Shown here: positions 1-7,143 of the stretch, in pieces
Numbering within the stretch: the first letter of the stretch is position 1
How the letters are laid out: every line of letters begins with the position of its first letter
Origin: Anaerolineales bacterium Chloro_02
GTDB lineage: Bacteria; Chloroflexota; Anaerolineae; Anaerolineales; Anaerolineaceae
Length of the DNA stretch: 22,221 bases
Direction of reading: 5' to 3'
Assembly: GCA_001603765.1 (NCBI GenBank)
Contig: LUZV01000074.1
Span: 1-22,221 of the forward strand
Made by a program: the position numbers and the translations under genes
The notes under the pieces: model-generated
Told to the model about the DNA's origin: nothing
Seen by the model: the letters and a program-made list of their open reading frames with translations, nothing else
Databases searched by the model: none

Positions 1-50
1 TAATAAAAATGCGCACGAGGTGGGTGAGGGGGGCACCCACGCCGTGCGCA
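1..50 (-). terminator. intrinsic terminator of nrdR-nrdJ
   Basis: About 100 bp past the nrdJ stop, TGCGCACG (10-17) pairs with CGTGCGCA (43-50), and after a 2x2 internal loop GTGGGTG (20-26) pairs with CACCCAC (34-40). Read on the minus strand, this 15-bp GC-rich hairpin is followed directly by TTTTTATTA (9-1). That is the classic Rho-independent form and ends the nrdRJ unit. The plus-strand side of the hairpin has no T-tract, so it acts in one direction. The stretch 51-151 between hairpin and gene holds nothing I recognise. Confidence 0.88.
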
Positions 51-151
51 ACAATATTATCGCACGAAACCGTCCAAATGTCAAACCAAATTTACATAAT
101 TGGTAAACATTTCCCTATCAATTCTAATTAAATGCAGGTTGCGATCTTCGG

Positions 152-2719
152 CTAGCATTCGCTATGTCCGCAGGTGTAGCACTTGCGGCATCCTTCTTCG
201 TTGATCATGGTCGCCTGTCCGCATTCAGGGCAGAGTTCTCCAATTTTGTGAATAGGTGAATCAATGCCAGGCATCATTATTTGCTCAGGAGGCTGTGCCG
301 GTGTGACCTCTTCCTTCTCCCAATGCTGTTGGAACAGATATTCGTCCAGCGCTTTCGCGATGCCGTCGGGCAGAGAACGCACACGGTTGGGTCCAAACCC
401 CAGCGATCTGCCTCCACCAATCCCGCCAAGCTGCTCCATGATCAGTTTCAGGCGTTCGCGCGGTTCCACAGGCGATGCCAGCCTCAGAATGTAGGAAATT
501 AAGCGCCCCATCGCTTCAGAGTGCGCGGCGGTTTCGGAACCAGCTTTGGCGGTGTTAATGAAGACTTCAAATGGCTGAGATCCACCATTTTCGTTGATGG
601 TAACGAAGGCTTTGCCAAGCGGGGTTTCAATGGAGTAGGTATAGCCGTGTAAGGTTCGAGGTCTGGGTTTCTTGGTGTCTTTCCAGAATGAGGGCTGAAC
701 TTCCTGACCATTTTCAAATAAGGACAGATTTTGAGCTGCAGCAGGATCTTTCTTTTCCATGGTCGCCTTTGTTTCCAGCACGACCTTATCGCGGGAACCT
801 GTAATGTAGACGGTAATTCCTTTGCAGCCGAGCTTCCAGGCTGTGATAAAAGCCTTACTAACTTCTTCTTCGGTTGTTCCTTCAGGGAAGTTGATCGTTT
901 TACTCAGGCTGTTGTCCACAAAGCGCTGAAGCGCAGCCTGGATGTGAATATGCTCATCCGCGGTAATATCCGATGAAACCGCGAACACATTGCGGATATG
1001 CTGCGGAAGCTGCTCAATGTGTTGGCAACTGCCTTGTTCGATGACGTGTCGGATGATTAATTCTTTGGTTTCTTCCGGCAAACTGGCTGCATTGAGCGCT
1101 TTTTGGAAGAAGGGGCTGACGTAGTTGAGCAGCACATCTTTGCCGTTATCGTTCATGTGGCGCACATATGCCAGGGCGAACACTGGTTCGCAGCCATAGC
1201 CTTCACAACCGGCTACGGTGGCAATCGTACCGGTGGGGGCGATAGTGGTTTGCGCGGCGTTGCGGATGCCGTGCGCGCGTATTCCGTCGGTAATTCGCTG
1301 CCAATCCAGTTCCGGGCGCTGCCAATCGCGTTTGTAGGGCGCTAGCGGTGTGGGCGGCTGCCAGGTGAGATTGTTTGGATCATAGATGCTGCCTTTGATA
1401 GCTGGGAAGGGTCCGAATTCCTCTGCCATTTCGATGCTGGTTTCCATCGAGAAATAGCGGATAAATTCCATGACCTGACCGCAAAACTCAAGCGACTCTT
1501 CAGAACCGTAACGCACACCGCAGTGGTACATCAGGTCTGCCAATCCCATAATGCCCAGCCCAATTCGGCGCGCATTAATCGCGGCGGCTTTCAGTTCCGG
1601 CACAGCAGGCACGTACGCGTTTTTATCTACCACATGGTCCAGGAAGCGCGTGGCAGTTTTGGTTATCTGGCGCAATTTTTCCCAGTCAACCGTGCCGCCT
1701 TCCCCGAGCATCTGAGAAAGGTTGATGGAACCGAGGCAGCAATTCTCATAGGGGCCAAGCCATTGCTCACCACAAGGGTTGGTAGCCTCCAGTTCATAAA
1801 GATGCGGCACGGGGTTAGCTCGATTGGCGGCATCGATGAATAGAGCGCCTGGTTCACCATTATGATGTGCCTGACGAACAAAGAGGTCAAAAAGCTTCCG
1901 CGCCTTAATGGTTTTGAAGACTTTTACAGGCACGCCGGATTGTTCGGCTGTGTCGATAGTGCCGCGGAAAGTTTTATAGGCGGGGTGATGCACATCGGGA
2001 AATCGCAATTCCCATTCGGCGTCAGCTTCCACCGCCTGCATGAACTTGTCGGTTATCCCAAGTGAGATATTAAAGTTTGTGATCGCCATTTCGCCGGTTT
2101 TACACTGGATAAAGGCTTCCACATCCGGGTGATCCACTCGCAGCACTCCCATGTTGGCGCCGCGGCGCGTGCCTCCCTGGGCAATTTCGCCAAAGGCATT
2201 GTCGTAAACCTTAAGAAAGCCAACCGGACCGGTTGCCTGACCAGCTGACGTGTTGACGATGGAGCCCTGAGGGCGGAGCTTTGAAAAGTTGAAGCCGTTG
2301 CCGCCGCCAGTTTGTTGGATCAGCGCGGCGTTGCGCAGCGAGCTGAAAATCCCATCCGAAGCGCGCCCCATATCATCCGAAATGGGCAAAACAAAGCAAG
2401 CAGCCAACTGCCCGAGGGGTGTGCCGGCGCCGGTGAAAGTGGGCGAATTTGGAAAGAACGATTTTGAAACCATCATGCGGTAAAAAGCTTCCGCCAATGA
2501 AGCTTGGTCATGCTCCCTTTCGGGAACGTTGGCAATATGCCAGGCTACCCGCCAAAACATCTCATCAATGCTTTCAACCGGTTGACCGTCGTTACCGCGG
2601 CGGATGTAGCGCTTTGCGAGCACCTGGCGCGAGTTGTCAGTCAACTCGATTTTTGGCAAACCTTCCGGAATTGGAGGTGTATGGAATGTTCCCATAGAAA
2701 TATCAGATGTACTTGTCAT
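152..2719 (-). CDS. nrdJ: class II (adenosylcobalamin-dependent) ribonucleotide reductase
   Basis: Reduces ribonucleotides to deoxyribonucleotides in the cytosol with a B12-generated thiyl radical, so it needs no oxygen. The 855-residue protein shows the family core. C108 (AACFVLP) and C327 are the redox pair. N314, C316 and E318 in NPCGEQ hold the radical cysteine on the finger loop. TGGGNGFNFSKLRP lies near 137-150. C316 and C327 are 11 residues apart, the usual class II spacing. The C-terminus (830-855) has six Cys (830, 833, 844, 847, 850, 855), a zinc-ribbon-like tail expected to re-reduce the active site. No N-terminal ATP cone is visible. A longer reading frame runs up to 2833 but overlaps nrdR by about 100 bp. 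The start at 2719 is chosen because AAAGGA lies 5 nt upstream and it falls 16 bp after the nrdR stop. It is co-transcribed with nrdR. Confidence 0.95.
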   Translation of the reverse strand: MTSTSDISMGTFHTPPIPEGLPKIELTDNSRQVLAKRYIRRGNDGQPVESIDEMFWRVAWHIANVPEREHDQASLAEAFYRMMVSKSFFPNSPTFTGAGTPLGQLAACFVLPISDDMGRASDGIFSSLRNAALIQQTGGGNGFNFSKLRPQGSIVNTSAGQATGPVGFLKVYDNAFGEIAQGGTRRGANMGVLRVDHPDVEAFIQCKTGEMAITNFNISLGITDKFMQAVEADAEWELRFPDVHHPAYKTFRGTIDTAEQSGVPVKVFKTIKARKLFDLFVRQAHHNGEPGALFIDAANRANPVPHLYELEATNPCGEQWLGPYENCCLGSINLSQMLGEGGTVDWEKLRQITKTATRFLDHVVDKNAYVPAVPELKAAAINARRIGLGIMGLADLMYHCGVRYGSEESLEFCGQVMEFIRYFSMETSIEMAEEFGPFPAIKGSIYDPNNLTWQPPTPLAPYKRDWQRPELDWQRITDGIRAHGIRNAAQTTIAPTGTIATVAGCEGYGCEPVFALAYVRHMNDNGKDVLLNYVSPFFQKALNAASLPEETKELIIRHVIEQGSCQHIEQLPQHIRNVFAVSSDITADEHIHIQAALQRFVDNSLSKTINFPEGTTEEEVSKAFITAWKLGCKGITVYITGSRDKVVLETKATMEKKDPAAAQNLSLFENGQEVQPSFWKDTKKPRPRTLHGYTYSIETPLGKAFVTINENGGSQPFEVFINTAKAGSETAAHSEAMGRLISYILRLASPVEPRERLKLIMEQLGGIGGGRSLGFGPNRVRSLPDGIAKALDEYLFQQHWEKEEVTPAQPPEQIMMPGIDSPIHKIGELCPECGQATMINEEGCRKCYTCGHSEC

Positions 2720-2724
2720 GATGG

Positions 2725-2730
2725 TCCTTT
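2725..2730 (-). promoter_or_regulatory. ribosome binding site deciding the nrdJ start
   Basis: AAAGGA on the minus strand, 5 nt before the ATG at 2719. It supports the 855-residue NrdJ over the 893-residue frame whose extra residues would be out-of-frame nrdR sequence. Confidence 0.75.
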
Positions 2731-2735
2731 GCAAT

Positions 2736-3197
2736 TTATTGTTCTTCTTCAGAAAGCAGGTGGTCAATTTCGTCGCGGATGGCATGCAGATCATCCATGC
2801 GCAGATAGACCGACGCGTAGCGGATATAGGCAATATGGTCCAGTTCTTTAAGCCCTTTTATTGCGAGATCCCCAACCACGCGCGAGTTAACTTCAGATCG
2901 CCCCCGTTTTTGGAGCTCCGCTTCAATTTCGTTTACCAGGTTATTTAGAGAAGACGCGGAAACCGGCCGTTTTGTGCAGGCGGTTCGCAAACCTGCTAAC
3001 AATTTTTCGCGGTCAAATTCCTCACGCGTGCCGTCGCGCTTGATGAGGAGGGGCGTCGCGAGGATGACACGCTCGATCGTGCTGAATCGCTGATGACAGT
3101 TAAGACACTCGCGACGGCGGCGGATGAAATTGTGGTTCACATCTTTAGTCGTGTCGATCACGCTCGACTCTGCGGCCAGGCAGTACGGGCACTTCAT
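2736..3197 (-). CDS. nrdR: transcriptional repressor NrdR
   Basis: ATP/dATP-sensing repressor of ribonucleotide reductase genes. The protein is 153 residues, the usual family length. The N-terminal zinc ribbon has C3, C6, C31 and C34 (CPYC ... CLNC) followed by the DNA-binding arginine cluster RRRR (26-29). The ATP-cone domain fills about 48-138 and opens with the typical LLIKRDGTREEFDREKL. ATG at 3197 is preceded by AGGAG about 7 nt upstream. nrdJ starts 16 bp after its stop, so repressor and target share one transcript. Two NrdR-box-like sites lie at the promoter just upstream, which implies autoregulation. The family assignment is very secure; the autoregulation is inferred from the sites. 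Confidence 0.97.
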   Translation of the reverse strand: MKCPYCLAAESSVIDTTKDVNHNFIRRRRECLNCHQRFSTIERVILATPLLIKRDGTREEFDREKLLAGLRTACTKRPVSASSLNNLVNEIEAELQKRGRSEVNSRVVGDLAIKGLKELDHIAYIRYASVYLRMDDLHAIRDEIDHLLSEEEQ

Positions 3198-3221
3198 AAG
3201 AAACTCCTGATAAAAAATAAA

Positions 3222-3237
3222 CCCCTATATATAGGGG
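3222..3237 (-). promoter_or_regulatory. NrdR box, promoter-distal copy
   Basis: Perfect 16-bp palindrome CCCCTATATATAGGGG in the leader of nrdR. It keeps the TATATATA core and flanking C/G of the known NrdR box (ACACTATATATAGTGT type) but has C-runs and G-runs at the ends. It lies 30 bp from a second copy, close to the three helical turns usual for NrdR box pairs. Confidence 0.82.
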
Positions 3238-3251
3238 ATAGAAATTTATTT

Positions 3252-3267
3252 CCCCTATATGTGGCGA
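3252..3267 (-). promoter_or_regulatory. NrdR box, start-site copy (imperfect)
   Basis: CCCCTATATGTGGCGA matches the left half of the perfect box at 3222-3237 exactly and degrades on the right. It covers the transcription start expected from the -10 element at 3273-3278, so a bound NrdR would block initiation directly. Confidence 0.72.
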
Positions 3268-3272
3268 GAAAG

Positions 3273-3301
3273 ATTGTAGCACAGCATGAGGGTTACAACA
3301 A
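3273..3301 (-). promoter_or_regulatory. sigma-70-type promoter of nrdR-nrdJ
   Basis: On the minus strand TTGTTG (3301-3296) and TACAAT (3278-3273) are separated by exactly 17 nt. The start would fall near 3266, inside the second NrdR box. Only the spacing and hexamers support it; there is no transcript evidence. Confidence 0.65.
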
Positions 3302-3613
3302 GAAAAAATAGGTTAACAACCTTAAAAAATGTAAAATTTTAAGACAAGCCGAAAATGTGCGCGTAGATTGCGTGTTTCTCGTTCAACAGACCAATTTTTA
3401 CAGGTCTCAGTGATTCAAAAAATGGCTTTTACTGGATATAAAACGAAAGATAATGACCGCGGCGAGCGAGTTTCTCTTTTTAACTCACCTTGTAGACAGG
3501 GGAAAGAACATGATTGTCTGAAAGACCAATCAGAAGCCAATGTCACTACACAGGGTGCGTTCAGGCAGGATTGATTGCCTCGCGGATCAGGTAAACCATT
3601 GCGGAGTTGTGCC
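3302..3613. other. unassigned intergenic region, possible plus-strand small RNA
   Basis: About 310 bp without a convincing gene. Small inverted repeats occur: CTTAAAA (3321-3327) with TTTTAAG (3337-3343), AGACC/GGTCT near 3387-3407, and AGGCA/TGCCT near 3553-3571. On the plus strand TTCAAA (3414-3419) and TATAAA (3437-3442) are 17 nt apart, a plausible promoter, and the hairpin at 3614-3651 ends in a plus-strand T-tract. A transcript of about 200 nt (roughly 3449-3651) is therefore possible. It does not match the signatures I know for 6S, tmRNA, SRP or RNase P RNA. Short frames on both strands here have no family look and no good ribosome site. Confidence 0.25.
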
Positions 3614-3651
3614 AAATCCCTGCCTCCAATAGCTGGAAGCAGGGATTTTTT
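3614..3651. terminator. hairpin downstream of ftsZ, terminator-like
   Basis: AAATCCCTGC (3614-3623) pairs perfectly with GCAGGGATTT (3639-3648), with an inner TCC/GGA stem and a short loop. It lies 28 bp past the ftsZ stop, where the dcw operon should end. The run of six T (3646-3651) follows the hairpin on the plus strand, however. On the minus strand only ATTTGGC follows. It is a weak terminator for ftsZ at best, and a good one for a rightward transcript. Confidence 0.5.
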
Positions 3652-3675
3652 GCACTATCAGAAGATCCTGCCGAT

Positions 3676-4839
3676 CTAGTTGTTCGCGCGTTTGTTAAGT
3701 TCCCGGCGCACAAACGCGGGGAGGTTAATATCCACGTCGCTCGTATAGACATAATCATCCTGTTTTTTCGTCTGCGCGGATTGAGCGCTACTGCCGCTTT
3801 GGGTCCGGGTTTCGCTGACGCTTAGCCGGTCCTGCTGCTGACGGGGGAGTTCCTGACGAAAAAAAGCGGGCTCCGCCTCCCGGGGAGGCGTCGGGCGATC
3901 AAAACCGGTGGCGATCACAGTAATGCGGATGTTGTCACCCATGTTTTCGTCAATCACCGCGCCAAAGATCATATTCACATCCTGGCTGGCGGTCTCTTTA
4001 ATAATTGCTGCTGCCTGGTTAACTTCAAATAGCGACAAGTTAGGACCGCCGGTAACGTTGAACAAAATGCCACGGGCGCCAGTAATGGTAACATCCAAAA
4101 GCTGGCTGGAAATCGCCTGTTCTGCCGCGACTTTGGCGCGTTCTTCGCCTGAAGCCTGCCCAACAGCCATCAAAGCGGCTCCGCCTTCGGACATGATCGT
4201 GCGCACATCGGCAAAGTCCAGGTTGATTAATCCCGGGATCGTGATAAGTTCAGAGATACCCTGAATACCCTGGCGCAGCACGTCATCTGCCATGCGGAAG
4301 GCATCGTTGAGACCAACATTTTTATTGACGATTTGCAGCAGGCGATCGTTGGGGATGACGATCAGCGTATCGGCGTGTTCTTTAAGCAGCAGCGCGCCTT
4401 TTTCAGCAGACTGGGCACGATGAGCGCCTTCGAACGCGAATGGGCGGGTTACAACGGCGATGGTGAGAGCGCCGATTTCCTTGGCAATTTGAGCCACAAC
4501 TGGCGCAGCGCCGGTGCCCGTTCCGCCTCCAAGCCCTGCGGTCACGAAGACCATATCCGCGCCCTTGAGGACTTCGTATAATTCTTCAGCGGATTCCTCT
4601 GCGGCTGCCTGGCCGATTTTTGGATCGCCTCCCGCGCCGAGTCCACGTGTGGATTTATCCCCGATGCGAACACGCGTTTGAGCCTGCGACCGGAGCAGTG
4701 CCTGGGCGTCTGTGTTGATCGAAATAAACTCGATCCCTTGCAGCCCTTCGGCAATCATACGGTTGACAGCGTTGCAGCCACCGCCGCCAACGCCAACAAC
4801 CTTGATGCGAGCGAATGATTCAGTCTGTTTTGCTTCCAT
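3676..4839 (-). CDS. ftsZ: cell division GTPase FtsZ
   Basis: Tubulin homologue that polymerises into the cytokinetic ring. The 387 residues show the whole family plan: nucleotide-binding GGGGCNAVNRM near 18-28, the tubulin signature GGGTGTG at 104-110, and the T7 synergy loop NLDFADV at 206-212, whose D208 and D211 complete the GTPase site of the next subunit. A variable Gln/Ser-rich linker (about 320-365) follows. The C-terminal peptide (about 370-381, DINLPAFVRREL) is the expected anchor site for FtsA. The start is supported by AGAGGAG 8 nt upstream. It is the last gene of the dcw cluster, 39 bp after ftsA. No sepF, the usual next gene in many Gram-positive clusters, follows. Confidence 0.98.
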   Translation of the reverse strand: MEAKQTESFARIKVVGVGGGGCNAVNRMIAEGLQGIEFISINTDAQALLRSQAQTRVRIGDKSTRGLGAGGDPKIGQAAAEESAEELYEVLKGADMVFVTAGLGGGTGTGAAPVVAQIAKEIGALTIAVVTRPFAFEGAHRAQSAEKGALLLKEHADTLIVIPNDRLLQIVNKNVGLNDAFRMADDVLRQGIQGISELITIPGLINLDFADVRTIMSEGGAALMAVGQASGEERAKVAAEQAISSQLLDVTITGARGILFNVTGGPNLSLFEVNQAAAIIKETASQDVNMIFGAVIDENMGDNIRITVIATGFDRPTPPREAEPAFFRQELPRQQQDRLSVSETRTQSGSSAQSAQTKKQDDYVYTSDVDINLPAFVRRELNKRANN

Positions 4840-4878
4840 TTTTGATCTCCTCTAATTGTGCGTATAACATTAAAACGA

Positions 4879-6123
4879 TTACGGCAACATCCGCCTCAGC
4901 CACTGGATAAAGCCATCCGCATTGACTTTGCCATTTGACTTTGACGATTTACCAGGTCGTTCAGGAACGATCTGGGTTGATTCACTGAAAAGAATTCCCC
5001 AATCCAAAAGACCAACGCTGGTCGCGTAGGCGGGGCTTGAGATCTGATCAGTTAATCCGACCATGCGTTCGGGTTTGCCTAAGCGGGCTGGCAGCCCGAT
5101 GACTTTGTTGGCGAGTTTACGCGCGCCTGGCAGGAGGCTCCCACCGCCGGTAAGCACGATTCCTGCCGGAAGCAGCGAGTCGTATCCAGAATATTTGATT
5201 TCCTGGTGCACCATCATGAAGATTTCTTCAACACGCGCCTCAATGATATTCACTAATTCACGTCGGCCAACCTTGGTGCTGTGGTCCGCTCCGAAACTGA
5301 TAACGTTGAACGATTCATCTTCATTGATATCGTCTAAAACCGCATAACCATGCTTCAGTTTGACTTCTTCTGCCACCTCGAGCGGCAAGCGCAGCCCCTG
5401 AGCGATATCGGACGTGACGAGGTCGCCGCCGACGCCGAGCACATTGGCATGGAAGACATCGCCTTTGACATAGATTGCCACGCTGGTTGTGCCAGCCCCG
5501 AGGTCGATCACTGCCGCGCCCATTTCCCGTTCAGTTTCCGAAAGGATGCTCTCACCGGCAGCCAGTGGGTTCAGCACAAATTGCGAAACGTCAATCCCCG
5601 CCATGGTGATGCACTGACGCACATTTTCCATTGAAGTTGCGGCGCTTGTGATGATATGCGCCTCAACTTCCATGCGGAATCCGTGCATACCGACGGGTTG
5701 GCGGATGCCTTCTTGCCCGTCCACACTGAAACCACGCTGGATCACATGGACAATCTCGCGGTTATGGGGCACGGCGATTGCTTGAGCAGAATCCAATGCC
5801 CGGTAGACATCTTCCTGATCGATCACCCGCCCAGAGACCCCAACCGCGCCTTTGCTGATAGTGGAAGACACCTGCATGCCAGCCAGGTTGACGATTGCTG
5901 AGTTGATTTCGAAGCCGGAAGTGCGTTCGGCTTTCTCGATTGAACGAGCGATGGATTCTGAGGCTGCCCTGGTATCGGTGACGATTCCTTTTGAGATGCC
6001 TTTGGATGGTTCGATCCCAACCCCCAAAATCCGCAAGTTGCTGCCGTTTTCAACTCTGGCAACCAGTGTGCAAATTTTTGATGTTCCAACATCTAATCCA
6101 ACAACAATCGGTTCTTCTTCCAT
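4879..6123 (-). CDS. ftsA: cell division protein FtsA
   Basis: Actin-like ATPase that tethers FtsZ filaments to the membrane. It has 414 residues, normal for the family. Phosphate-1 motif GLDVGTSKIC (9-18), phosphate-2 motif VIDLGAGTTS (205-214) and adenosine motif VLTGGGSLLPG (323-333) are in order. The 1C/SHS2 insertion falls at about 84-165. The last 15 residues (ADGFIQWLRRMLP region) form an amphipathic helix with two Arg, the expected membrane anchor, after a Ser/Lys-rich linker. ATG at 6123 comes 2 nt after the ftsQ stop. Its ribosome site GGAG lies inside the end of ftsQ, so the two are probably translationally coupled. Confidence 0.97.
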   Translation of the reverse strand: MEEEPIVVGLDVGTSKICTLVARVENGSNLRILGVGIEPSKGISKGIVTDTRAASESIARSIEKAERTSGFEINSAIVNLAGMQVSSTISKGAVGVSGRVIDQEDVYRALDSAQAIAVPHNREIVHVIQRGFSVDGQEGIRQPVGMHGFRMEVEAHIITSAATSMENVRQCITMAGIDVSQFVLNPLAAGESILSETEREMGAAVIDLGAGTTSVAIYVKGDVFHANVLGVGGDLVTSDIAQGLRLPLEVAEEVKLKHGYAVLDDINEDESFNVISFGADHSTKVGRRELVNIIEARVEEIFMMVHQEIKYSGYDSLLPAGIVLTGGGSLLPGARKLANKVIGLPARLGKPERMVGLTDQISSPAYATSVGLLDWGILFSESTQIVPERPGKSSKSNGKVNADGFIQWLRRMLP

Positions 6124-6125
6124 AA

Positions 6126-7142
6126 TTAATGCTCCAAACGGTAATAAGGTGCGTGTAGAAACTCCATACTGATCAATACGGGTTGCAAGTTTCTATCCAG
6201 AATAACTTCAACGATCTTGGCGTACTCAAGAAGTTTCATGTCGATATCCTTGTCGTTGTCGCCAAAGAAAACCTGCCAACCGTGAGGGTCAACCCAGCCG
6301 AGCCCATTCTTGGGGGAATAGAGCATCTGGCTTTCAGCCGGCTTTATAGCGTTCAGTTTCTGAACGCTTCTGACAAAAGCAGGGTCCACGAACGGCAATT
6401 CTTTTTTAGGTTCTTCCGCGGTATCAGCCGTCTGAGTTTCGGGCGACACCCAACCGATTGGGTGAGGAGGTTCGCCTTGGGCATAGACGTGTATGGGCAA
6501 GGTTGCCTCTCCGCGGACAGCAAATGTGTAGCCGTCCTGGTCAATCCAGTAGGTAGCTTCGTCATTAATCAACCACAACAGCGCCGGTATTCGTTCCTGA
6601 ACGACAATTTCCAGCCCTGAGGGCATCTTTACCGCGACATTCGCTGACTTGATATCTGAAAATTCTTTGAGAATACGGCTTTCAACTTCGCTGGGGATGA
6701 CGCTGATGATGGATTCGTCATGCAGCTTCAATTTCTGGCTGATTTCTTCCGCAGGCACCCGGACGCCTCCGTTTACGCTTACCTGGCTGATAGCGAAGCC
6801 GTCTGATGCGCTCATCAAGTATAGTAGGACGATCATTCCAACTGCAATCAAGCCAGAAAGCATGCGCCACGACAGGCGCAGTTGAGGCAAAGAGGGCAGG
6901 CGCACTTCAGAACCAGGCGTGCTGGTGGGCATATAGACTCTGCTGCGGCTGCGAGTAGCCGCTCCGCGGCTGTATTGAACGTTGGAATACGATCGGCGCG
7001 AAACGACCCTTGAAGCGTTCTGAGCGTCCCTTGAGGCGCGCACAGAAGGGCTGCTGGGGATGGGTTTGCGCTTCGCCGGTTCGATCTTCCGGCGTGCCCG
7101 CACCTCATCTGCCCTGGTTGTCTTGTTGGATCCGCCTGCCAT
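6126..7142 (-). CDS. ftsQ: cell division protein FtsQ/DivIB
   Basis: Bitopic divisome protein that links early ring components to the FtsL-FtsI-FtsW synthase. The 338-residue product has a long cytoplasmic N-terminus (about 90 residues, very rich in Arg, Lys and Ser), one membrane helix at about 94-112 (LIAVGMIVLLYLM), and an extracytoplasmic POTRA domain (about 116-185). The FtsQ/DivIB beta domain follows, with ALLWLINDEATYWIDQDGY. The frame can be read from 7172, but that start has no ribosome site. ATG at 7142 has GAGGA 5 nt upstream and begins one base after the ddl stop, so I choose it. FtsQ families are poorly conserved, yet topology and position between ddl and ftsA make the call firm. 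Confidence 0.92.
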   Translation of the reverse strand: MAGGSNKTTRADEVRARRKIEPAKRKPIPSSPSVRASRDAQNASRVVSRRSYSNVQYSRGAATRSRSRVYMPTSTPGSEVRLPSLPQLRLSWRMLSGLIAVGMIVLLYLMSASDGFAISQVSVNGGVRVPAEEISQKLKLHDESIISVIPSEVESRILKEFSDIKSANVAVKMPSGLEIVVQERIPALLWLINDEATYWIDQDGYTFAVRGEATLPIHVYAQGEPPHPIGWVSPETQTADTAEEPKKELPFVDPAFVRSVQKLNAIKPAESQMLYSPKNGLGWVDPHGWQVFFGDNDKDIDMKLLEYAKIVEVILDRNLQPVLISMEFLHAPYYRLEH

Positions 7143-7143
7143 C

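Noticed and set aside
2720..2833. N-terminal extension of nrdJ by 38 residues
   Set aside because: The extra residues are out-of-frame nrdR sequence, and a good ribosome site marks the ATG at 2719.
3368..3615. Short frames on both strands in the nrdR-ftsZ gap
   Set aside because: 66-68 codons, TTG or weak starts, no ribosome site and no recognisable protein character.
3302..3651. Known structural RNA (6S, SRP, tmRNA, RNase P)
   Set aside because: Looked for conserved signatures of each (for example the SRP loop, tmRNA CCA end and RNase P core) and found none.
6183..6620. 145-codon plus-strand frame
   Set aside because: Antisense to ftsQ; no supporting start signal or motif.
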